A stretch of DNA of 64,000 nucleotides from Tritrichomonas musculus. Taxonomy: Eukaryota > Parabasalia > Tritrichomonadida > Tritrichomonadidae. Positions 28,905 through 35,664 of the stretch are shown one piece after another (positions within the stretch are counted from its first letter, which is position 1; each line of letters starts with the position of its first letter). The translations under genes and the position numbers were made by a program. Where the stretch lies: contig JAPFFF010000061.1 in NCBI GenBank assembly GCA_039105265.1, positions 248,001 through 312,000 of the forward strand. Reading direction: 5' to 3'. The notes beneath the pieces were generated by a model that was given only the letters and a program-made list of their open reading frames with translations, ran no database searches and had not been told where the DNA came from.

Positions 28905-29372
28905 TCACCCCATGCTCCCCAAGCTGGGGAACAAAAATTTGGTTATTTGGGGAATATTCAGAGGTGTATTTGAATCTTCTGGTTCCTTCAAATTTAGTGG
29001 GTCAACGAAGCAATCTCGTAACCCATCGACAAATTGATTCAATACTTGTGCTTTTGATTCCAATTGGACTTTCTTTTTTTCTTCTTCTTTTTTCAAATCG
29101 TCCAATTTATCTCGATTTTCATCAATTTTTAGCTCATTTTCAACCATCATTTCCCATATCGGATCGGACTTTGGATTTTTATCAATTTCATCATTTATAT
29201 AGCCGTTTTCTTCGGTGAGCCTTCGATTTTCTGATTCCAGTCTTTCAATTGTTTTCATGTCGTCGTTTAATGAATCAGCTAATTCCAATAACCTTGTTGT
29301 ATCATAAATAAAGCTGCGTACTGTCTTTCTGAAAACCTTAAGACTTTGCTTATCTTGCTTCCTCTTGTACAT
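28905..29372 (-). CDS. coiled-coil protein
   Basis: 155 residues from ATG 29372, which follows a TCACTT initiator by a few bases, so the start is well supported. It is mostly a coiled coil (DDMKTIERLESENRRLTEENGYINDEID...KLDDLKKEEEKKKVQLESK). The C-terminal part runs into the palindromic repeat at 28908-28969. No family recognised. It is probably a structural or scaffold protein of the older element. Confidence 0.6.
   Translation of the reverse strand: MYKRKQDKQSLKVFRKTVRSFIYDTTRLLELADSLNDDMKTIERLESENRRLTEENGYINDEIDKNPKSDPIWEMMVENELKIDENRDKLDDLKKEEEKKKVQLESKAQVLNQFVDGLRDCFVDPLNLKEPEDSNTPLNIPQITKFLFPSLGSMG
28908..28969. mobile_element. 62-bp palindromic repeat copy 2, flanked by 8-bp repeats
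   Basis: Same sequence as 27864-27925. The octamer AGGTGTAT occurs at 28898-28905 and again as the last 8 bases, 28962-28969, as if it were a target-site duplication. A tiny insertion element with 8-bp duplications is plausible, although no clear terminal inverted repeats are seen. Confidence 0.5.
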
Positions 29373-29378
29373 GAAAAA

Positions 29379-29384
29379 AAGTGA
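29379..29384 (-). promoter_or_regulatory. initiator (Inr) TCACTT
   Basis: TCACTT on the minus strand, six bases before ATG 29372. It matches the Trichomonas Inr TCA(C/T)T(A/T) and fixes the start of the coiled-coil gene. Confidence 0.6.
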
Positions 29385-29458
29385 TGTGATGACCTAACGA
29401 GAAAAAATTAGATTTTTGGTAAACGGTCTCCACCCCAAAAACTTAGAGGGCACTCCTG

Positions 29459-29497
29459 CAACACCTAGGGCACCCATGCAACACCTAGGGCACCCCC
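29459..29497. repeat. two-copy 19-bp tandem repeat
   Basis: TGCAACACCTAGGGCACCC occurs twice, one base apart, in a GC-richer patch between divergent genes. A shorter related GGGCACTCC lies just before. Confidence 0.6.
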
Positions 29498-29546
29498 ATG
29501 AGGGACCCAAATAAAAAATATGATTTTTCGTGCTCACCTCACCACA

Positions 29547-29552
29547 TCATTT
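29547..29552 (+). promoter_or_regulatory. initiator (Inr) TCATTT
   Basis: TCATTT seven bases before ATG 29559. It supports that start over the earlier ATG at 29520. Confidence 0.5.
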
Positions 29553-29558
29553 TTACTT

Positions 29559-30050
29559 ATGTTCGCCATCTCCGAGTCCAACGTAGAGCCTACAGAGAAC
29601 TACCCTTTCGAGATCACTGCTGACCATATTGATACACATCCTGAAGATTTAGATCTTAGTATTGATGATTATGAACACTACAGCTTATGTAAAATTGTTA
29701 CTGCACAAGATTCACCATTCAATATTGGCCCAAAGCAAGAATTTACTAGAATTTATTATCGAGAATTGCATAAATGTATCGAAAAAAGAGACAAATTGAT
29801 TGAAATATCAATGGACATTTGTACTTTTCAATTAAATCCTAATTTTCCCCTTTTATTCTCAATTTTGGGACGTTATATTGAAATATTTGGTCAAGTTTCA
29901 ATTAATTGGAATCAAACAGACGTTCAAAAGATATTCCAGGAGCTTATTGAAGCAATACACATTACTGTTAATAGCAGAATTGAATTTTACACCAAATGGA
30001 TTTACTATCCAATCGAATGTCATGCAAACGATTGGAAAGAATACCTCTAA
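29559..30050 (+). CDS. hypothetical globular protein
   Basis: 163 residues from ATG 29559, chosen because an initiator-like TCATTT lies just upstream. Mixed helix/strand composition with Tyr/His/Cys-rich helices (YYRELHKCIEKRDKLIEISMDICTF). No motif recognised. The 3' end overlaps the far end of the leftward frame 29898-31214, so that region is probably coding on only one strand. Its coding character makes the plus strand the better choice there. Confidence 0.6.
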   Translation: MFAISESNVEPTENYPFEITADHIDTHPEDLDLSIDDYEHYSLCKIVTAQDSPFNIGPKQEFTRIYYRELHKCIEKRDKLIEISMDICTFQLNPNFPLLFSILGRYIEIFGQVSINWNQTDVQKIFQELIEAIHITVNSRIEFYTKWIYYPIECHANDWKEYL

Positions 30051-31214
30051 GTAAACCACACAATTAACAACTTTTTCTATAGCTTTTTTGATGTTAACGA
30101 TACGGGGCCTCCTTCCTAGCAGAGCGTTGAGAGGAATCCTGAGAGCAGCCCAGTGGAAGATCATTAATGGGAGTGGGGGATCATACCTGGCATAGCGGGG
30201 CTGGGGTCGCGGATGGGAAATATTTGACGCGGTTTTTGAACGAAGTGCAAAAATCGTGGCAAATATATAACTACTATATTCATGAATCTTTGATTCAACA
30301 TACAGTTTAACTTTGTCAACATCTTTACTCTCTCTAACTATTATCGGAATTGATGATTTATAGTTCTTCCATTTGATATCACTTGCCTCATACGTGTACC
30401 TTTCGTTTTCATTCTTGAGCGGTATCTCAAATATGCCTGTCAATTGAAAATATATTTTGAACGGTTTCACTTCTTGTTTAAACACTGTTTCAGTCAAATA
30501 TTCATTGATGTCTTCAATTGATGATACACCATTTTTGTAATATATTTTGATTGGTTCTTTGCTGTCTTCATCTAATCGTTCAACCTTTTCATTATCATTT
30601 GGGAATTGGTCAATGAAATGACTGCATGCTTCAACTGCTTCATCAAAGTTCTCAGGTTCATTGATTATGAAATATGAATCATGTTTTGAATGAACACCTT
30701 TATAGCCAAACTTTTTGATGTATTCAATTAATTCAGCATTTTCATTGTTGAATCGAATGTCTTCATATCGTTGAGGTTGTTTGTTTGTCTTTGGCGGTAA
30801 TGGTCTCAATAATATATTTTCAGATTTGATTAATTGAAGGGCTTTGTTGAGTGCATCATGAGCAATTTTGATGTTGTCCTCGATTTGTTTTTGTTTTAGT
30901 TTTTGTTCATCATCTTGTTCTTCTTCTTCTTCAAATTGTTCCTCTTCCTCCTCTTCTTCTTGTTCTTCTGCTTCTTTCTTCATTCTATTGACGAAATCTA
31001 ATATTGATATGTCATTTATTCTATTACCTTCATGTTCTCTAAAACTGTATGAATTCAGATAGTTTTCTAAGATTGATTTGAAGTGTTTAACATCATAATC
31101 ACTAGGTTTAGATGTTGACAAGCGAGGTTTTAATTGAAGTTCATTATTGATATACCTGATTTGTTCAATAACAAATGATTTGGTATCTTTTTGATAGTAA
31201 TAACGAGAACTCAT
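29898..31214 (-). CDS. hypothetical protein with Glu-rich segment
   Basis: 438 codons from ATG 31214. The N-terminal ~75 residues are basic and helical. A long Glu/Gln tract (~85-115) follows, then a globular region (~150-320) with strand-rich phrases such as KIYFQLTGIFEIPL and SIPIIVRESKDVDKVKLYVE. The last ~100 codons cross a GC-rich island and then overlap the rightward gene 29559-30050 in antisense, so the native protein probably ends earlier. No family recognised. Virion or scaffold protein of the older Polinton is a guess. Confidence 0.55.
   Translation of the reverse strand: MSSRYYYQKDTKSFVIEQIRYINNELQLKPRLSTSKPSDYDVKHFKSILENYLNSYSFREHEGNRINDISILDFVNRMKKEAEEQEEEEEEEQFEEEEEQDDEQKLKQKQIEDNIKIAHDALNKALQLIKSENILLRPLPPKTNKQPQRYEDIRFNNENAELIEYIKKFGYKGVHSKHDSYFIINEPENFDEAVEACSHFIDQFPNDNEKVERLDEDSKEPIKIYYKNGVSSIEDINEYLTETVFKQEVKPFKIYFQLTGIFEIPLKNENERYTYEASDIKWKNYKSSIPIIVRESKDVDKVKLYVESKIHEYSSYIFATIFALRSKTASNISHPRPQPRYARYDPPLPLMIFHWAALRIPLNALLGRRPRIVNIKKAIEKVVNCVVYLEVFFPIVCMTFDWIVNPFGVKFNSAINSNVYCFNKLLEYLLNVCLIPIN
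30095..30235. other. GC-rich island, unexplained
   Basis: About 140 bases much richer in G and C than anything around. It contains CGGGGCCTCCTTCCTAGCAG near its start and GGGGCTGGGGTCGCGG near its end. It is open on the minus strand within frame 29898-31214, giving an Arg/Pro/Leu-rich peptide unlike the rest of that protein. It could be a structured RNA, an inserted repeat, or coding sequence from another source. I see no tRNA cloverleaf. Confidence 0.4.
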
Positions 31215-31300
31215 TTATGATATAATTAAAAAATCAAATTATTTGAAATTTGAAAAATGTTAAATCAAAAAAAATAATTCAGGTTTTTTATTTCATTGAA

Positions 31301-31834
31301 ATGACAGAATTAATAGAGATATTGAAACATGTTGATGCAATCCGTCATTTGTTAACGATATTGATTGCTAAATCAGATGATAATGAAGCTTTCAGGAACC
31401 TTGTGAATAACGTTTCATTTGACAATGACAATAATGATTCATCATCAGATGAAGAAAATCTGCCCCATTTCTCTGAACAAAATAGTTTATTGAATGATAT
31501 AACACCAAAAAGTGATAAACCAAAGCGCTCCATATTCAATTCATCAAAGTTCTTAAACGCTCATGACCGTGAATTAGTCATGCAGTTCCTTGATGATGAA
31601 CGAATGAATGAAATTAATAAGTTGCCAGCACATAAACAAGCATCATACAGTAAACTATTAATCAAAAAGCATTTAAACATAAATATATCAACGTACATGG
31701 TTAACAAGATTCTCACATTGAAAAGGCAACAGGCTCATGCCAATGAAGGGACAAAGTCCCCTTTTGCGAAGCAAAATGATGAAGACAATGATAACAATAA
31801 CAATAACAATCAAAGAAGACCACAATTGATTTGA
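31301..31834 (+). CDS. hypothetical protein with possible wHTH module
   Basis: 177 residues from ATG 31301. An N-terminal helix, an acidic Ser/Asp linker, then a ~60-residue helical part (LNAHDRELVMQFLDDERMNEI...YSKLLIKKHLNINISTYMVNKIL) that fits a winged-helix or HTH DNA-binding module, then a poly-Asn tail. Similar C-terminal patterns occur in 43919-44263 and 61309-61797. A DNA-binding regulator is inferred. It starts the rightward run with the helical and Cys-motif genes. Confidence 0.55.
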   Translation: MTELIEILKHVDAIRHLLTILIAKSDDNEAFRNLVNNVSFDNDNNDSSSDEENLPHFSEQNSLLNDITPKSDKPKRSIFNSSKFLNAHDRELVMQFLDDERMNEINKLPAHKQASYSKLLIKKHLNINISTYMVNKILTLKRQQAHANEGTKSPFAKQNDEDNDNNNNNNQRRPQLI

Positions 31835-31872
31835 ATTCATTGAATCATTTGAAGTTTTATTTTTGTTTTAAA

Positions 31873-32118
31873 ATGAATAGTGCAATTAATGGTTTGAGTT
31901 GTGATACATCATCTTTACACGCTCAGTTTAGAAGGGTAAAGGATATGATATTTGATAAATGTATGAACAATGATGAAGATGCATTAAACGGAACTTTTGA
32001 AAAGATGATTCACATTTTGACAATATATAAACAACTATTTAATGATATTGAATCGATTAAGATACAATTGAGAGCTATTGATGAACGTATCAAATCAGCT
32101 GAACAGTTGACTTTGTAA
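31873..32118 (+). CDS. small helical protein before Cys-motif gene
   Basis: 81 residues from ATG 31873, all-helical (EKMIHILTIYKQLFNDIESIKIQLRAIDERI). Same place relative to the Cys-motif gene as 7402-7668. Sequence likeness between the two is weak but size and order agree. Confidence 0.55.
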   Translation: MNSAINGLSCDTSSLHAQFRRVKDMIFDKCMNNDEDALNGTFEKMIHILTIYKQLFNDIESIKIQLRAIDERIKSAEQLTL

Positions 32119-32173
32119 AATGATTCAATGAATGACGCATCATTAATGTTGTTTTATTTTTATTTAAACATTC

Positions 32174-32749
32174 ATGACTCTCTCTAAAGCGAGAATTCTA
32201 TCATCAGAAAGTGATGCATCAGTTAAGCAGAAGCAAACGACCAGTATTAATATAAACATCAAACCAAAGCAACCACAACCAGTTGAATATCCATCAGTTC
32301 AACCATTACCACAATCATCTCAAGCCACAAATTTTACTATACCTCAGATGAGTGGAGTATATCAATCACCGCAACCAACAAACAACGTTTCCCTAGAAAG
32401 AGGTATCAGTGATATTGGAGCTGATATAACAGAACTTGAAACCAAAAACAAATTCCTTGAGTTGTTGTTGTCAATCTATGAAACAAACCCAATAAAAGTC
32501 AGTGATTTATTGATTTGTCATTCAAATACATTAATGGAACTCATCAAATTACTAACACAAGCTGATAAAGTTGAATTGATTGTCAATGATGATTGTGCGT
32601 GTAATGGTTGCGTTTCTCGTGCCAAATATCTTTTGATTGATAGGATATTGGTGTACAAAAATAATGAATCAAATGACTTGAAATACAAATATAATAGCAT
32701 TTATACCGAACTCATAAGACACAACATTTCATTAAAAACATGTATTTAA
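32174..32749 (+). CDS. conserved Cys-motif protein, copy 2
   Basis: 191 residues. The start MTLSKARILSSESD is shared with 47146-47826 (RQARILSSETD). A Pro/Gln/Ser-rich linker follows, then the conserved domain with a helix (ERGISDIGADITELETKNKFLELL), the Cys-containing loop DDCACNGCVSRAKYLLIDRIL and a YKYNSIYTELI ending. It is closer to copy 3 than to copies 1 and 4, so two subfamilies exist. Function unknown; found in each element of the window. Confidence 0.65.
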   Translation: MTLSKARILSSESDASVKQKQTTSININIKPKQPQPVEYPSVQPLPQSSQATNFTIPQMSGVYQSPQPTNNVSLERGISDIGADITELETKNKFLELLLSIYETNPIKVSDLLICHSNTLMELIKLLTQADKVELIVNDDCACNGCVSRAKYLLIDRILVYKNNESNDLKYKYNSIYTELIRHNISLKTCI

Positions 32750-32915
32750 AAACTAATAAATGATATATGAAATATTAGTTGTTTCATTACTAACAGGTTT
32801 ATTTTTAGTGAAGATTGTTGAAGTATCATTAATGATTCCTGACAAAGAACCAGAACTCAGTGAAGAGATAAGAACAAAAATGTATTCATGAAGAGCTTTA
32901 ACGAAAACTAAAGAA

Positions 32916-33403
32916 ATGAAACGTTTCATGAAACCCACACAGTTTAATTATAATGAGATTTTATTCTCTAGTGGCTCTGATTATGATGATGACCAAATGA
33001 GCTTTGCATTTGAATATGAATCATTCAAGCCAACAGTTAATGAAAAGACATTTAATATCGATGATGAGATGAACAAAGCCTATCAAAAATAAAGAATGAA
33101 TCAATCAGACCAATCGCAAACGGTATCTATGCACATTACAATTCATTGAACATACTTGTCGGAAATCAAGGAAGAGGAAAGAGCCATGTTGTTTTAAGAG
33201 ATATCATTCAAATGTCAAGATTAAAGAACACCAACTTTCATTTAATCGTTTATATATCTAAGAGCGGTACAATCAATGATGCAACATTTATTGCTCAACG
33301 TGAATTGATACAACTACCAATCAAAGTCATTAGTGATTCAAACGCTGAAGAATATCTTAAACAACTTGATTTATATAAAGAGCTATATGATAAAAAGACA
33401 TAA
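32916..33403 (+). pseudogene. A32-like packaging ATPase region of the older Polinton
   Basis: An acidic N-terminal segment and a P-loop segment (NILVGNQGRGKSHVVLRDII) aligned in style and order with the ATPase at 10814-11521. Only the N-terminal part is present and the region looks broken. It lies directly against the integrase block, consistent with a younger element having landed in the ATPase region of an older one. Confidence 0.6.
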
Positions 33404-33557
33404 AAAAATTAATAAACTTAATCTTCTTAAACAACTTAGAAGAAAATTTGACTCAACGAAAAACAGATATAGAATTAGCTTTATTAAGTGTTTCAAACAT
33501 CAAAAATATCTTAGAGAAAATGAAAAAAGAATTTTCAGGATGTCTTTTGAATCAAAC

Positions 33558-34961
33558 TCACTCAGGATGAATTCGATATCTTGGTAAAAATTGGTCATCG
33601 CCATTTTCTGCATTAACAACATGATATTTCCCTTCATCAAATCCATTTATGAACCATAAACCTGGCTGAATAACAGACCTTCTTTTTTGGAATGGGTCTT
33701 TGCCATTATAAACTTTGACATATTCATAATCTTCGATTACAAAATCAGGTTTAGTCATGATGTTATAATTTTGTTGTAAAATTCTACGACAAATATGACT
33801 CTCTAAATCTTTATCATTTTGAGCCATTTCAGGAGTACATTCCATTCCTGAATATTTTGATAAAGTCTCATGAGGTGCATGATTATATTGAAAAACTAAG
33901 TCTTCCATTACCTCGGGAGTAATTTTATCGACTTGAGCTGTATATGCCATATCTCTTAATGTTCGAATAACTCGGTCAATAATGCCTAGAGAACTATGTA
34001 ATGGTTCAGTTTTTGTTGTTTGTTTTTTTGACATAAACTCTGGATAGACAGTCTTTTTTATTCTTTCTACTTTTTCAATTTTACAATCTTTTCCTAAAAA
34101 ACTTTTTGACGCCTCAGAATGAAAACTAGGCTCATCATCTCCGATAAGAACTTTTGGATTCATACCTTGTTTGAGTAAATTAGATAAAGCTTTAATTATC
34201 GAATTTATTTTTTTGAGATTATTTTTTGCTACTCCATTTTTACCTACCTTCGAATTTATTAAAGAGACATATAAATATCTTGTATTTGCGTTTATAGCTA
34301 CCAAATAACAAAACTCATACTCAAACATCAAATCAATAAAATAAGTGTTTGGTCCAGCAACTTTATGAAGATAAAATTTTTTATTATCTTCGACAGGAAA
34401 GACTTGATTTGGCAAATCTTGACGGTCAGAAATATCTAACTGAATATTTGATTTCGCTAATTTATCAATCTTTTTTTTACTCTTGAAGGCATAATATTTT
34501 ACTTGATGTTCTGAAGGATCATATTCTATTAAATTTCCTGGATTAGAATTTAGCTTATGTTGATATATCTCATACCATTCATCTAAAGAATGTTTATCTC
34601 TATCTTTTTTCCAACCTCTAGTGAGTCTCTCAAATTGTTTTGGAGATAATTCTCCCTCATAATTACTTCGAAAAAGTATATAATCCTCTAATTTATTTTC
34701 AAAAGAATCTGTCTCATCTTCGATAATTTTTTCGTTTGGAGAATCATCAATATCTTGATATAATTCTCGATATTTTTTCTCATATTTTTTATATATTTTT
34801 GATAATTCTTTTGGATTCCTTTTTGCTAATATCTTACCAGATTTCAATTTCTTGATTTCATCTAAGGTTTTAAATTTAGAACCTTTATTTGTTTCTTTTT
34901 CTAAATATGTTATTAAATTTAAAATTTCGTCTTGTAATATTTCGTCATGAGTCTTTTCCAT
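33558..34961 (-). CDS. retroviral-type (rve) DDE integrase
   Basis: 467 residues from ATG 34961. About 200 N-terminal residues are charged and helical. The RNase H-like core begins with FIDLMFEYEF (first Asp near 210), continues with an IGDDE segment near 275 and the LGIIDRVIRTLRDMAY segment near 330. A C-terminal SH3-like or chromodomain-like tail follows, with YVKVYNGKDPFQKRRSVIQPGLW. This is the integrase type used by Polintons and LTR elements to insert linear DNA. Its 3' end abuts a damaged ATPase region; upstream lie a small protein and the primase-helicase, suggesting one element. Confidence 0.85.
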   Translation of the reverse strand: MEKTHDEILQDEILNLITYLEKETNKGSKFKTLDEIKKLKSGKILAKRNPKELSKIYKKYEKKYRELYQDIDDSPNEKIIEDETDSFENKLEDYILFRSNYEGELSPKQFERLTRGWKKDRDKHSLDEWYEIYQHKLNSNPGNLIEYDPSEHQVKYYAFKSKKKIDKLAKSNIQLDISDRQDLPNQVFPVEDNKKFYLHKVAGPNTYFIDLMFEYEFCYLVAINANTRYLYVSLINSKVGKNGVAKNNLKKINSIIKALSNLLKQGMNPKVLIGDDEPSFHSEASKSFLGKDCKIEKVERIKKTVYPEFMSKKQTTKTEPLHSSLGIIDRVIRTLRDMAYTAQVDKITPEVMEDLVFQYNHAPHETLSKYSGMECTPEMAQNDKDLESHICRRILQQNYNIMTKPDFVIEDYEYVKVYNGKDPFQKRRSVIQPGLWFINGFDEGKYHVVNAENGDDQFLPRYRIHPE

Positions 34962-35017
34962 TTATTTTTATTTTTTAAAGTGTATGATTTTATTTTTTCT
35001 CTTTGATAAAACCAATA

Positions 35018-35260
35018 ATGGATTCTCAATGTGAAGAAGCATTACCTCCTTTGAAAAAAAGACACGAACGAAAAACTTTTGCTACTCCAACTTTGAAAAT
35101 AATTCATTCAAGAATTCAATATTATTATAAAGTTTTAAAGAATGACCCTCCAGAAGATCCAAAAAAATTACAAAGATATGAAAAAATAAAGACAAAATAT
35201 GAACAGTCAATAAAGGTTCGGAAATTATTAAAGAATGCAATAAAGAATTTATATCTATGA
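35018..35260 (+). CDS. small basic helical protein
   Basis: 80 residues from ATG 35018, divergent from the integrase gene. Basic and helical (KKRHERKTFATPTLKIIHSRIQYYYKVL...). No family recognised. It converges on, and slightly overlaps, the MAFGSF gene. Confidence 0.55.
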   Translation: MDSQCEEALPPLKKRHERKTFATPTLKIIHSRIQYYYKVLKNDPPEDPKKLQRYEKIKTKYEQSIKVRKLLKNAIKNLYL

Positions 35261-35491
35261 TTTTTTAGATATCGGATTTCCGTTTTTGTCAAAATATGTA
35301 AAACCATCATTACCAAAATATTGAGAGACAGGATTATTAGAATTGTCAAAATGTGGTATTTTATCAGCGATTTCTCCTACTACAGGTATTTTCCCAACAA
35401 CAGATATTGTTTTATTCCAGCCATGTTTAAAGCCATTAGCAAAATCTTTAACTCCTTCTTTTAATTTTTTAAAGAATGAACCAAAAGCCAT
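35255..35491 (-). CDS. small MAFGSF protein, possible membrane-active capsid protein
   Basis: 78 residues. The start MAFGSFFKKLKEGVKDFANG forms a strongly amphipathic helix, followed by an Ile/Val/Gly segment (ISVVGKIPVVGEIADKIP). Amphipathic N-terminal helices of this sort occur in membrane-disrupting minor capsid proteins such as adenovirus pVI, but I see no sequence proof. The same first residues occur at 7268-7378 in another element. It is divergent from the primase-helicase; the 16-bp AACTTGACG motif lies between them. Confidence 0.55.
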   Translation of the reverse strand: MAFGSFFKKLKEGVKDFANGFKHGWNKTISVVGKIPVVGEIADKIPHFDNSNNPVSQYFGNDGFTYFDKNGNPISKKS

Positions 35492-35533
35492 GTGTGTTTT
35501 TTTTTTCAGTCATTTTAAAAAATTTTTTTAATG

Positions 35534-35549
35534 AACTTGACGAGGAACA
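35534..35549 (+). promoter_or_regulatory. shared 16-bp motif AACTTGACGAGGAACA, copy 1
   Basis: In the divergent promoter region between 35255-35491 and the primase-helicase. Exact reverse-complement copies occur at 39036-39051 and 39875-39890. Confidence 0.6.
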
Positions 35550-35664
35550 TTTTTTTTTGAATTTATTTTTTTTTTTGACCAATAGGGATTTACCTTTATT
35601 GTTTTGAATATTTTTGATAGGGACCTTTCACTTCACAATAATTTATCTCGGATAAAAAACAAAC

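Noticed and set aside
30095-30235. tRNA, snRNA or SRP RNA in the GC-rich island
   Set aside because: I could not fold a cloverleaf or find the conserved U6 or SRP motifs by eye; left as unexplained instead.
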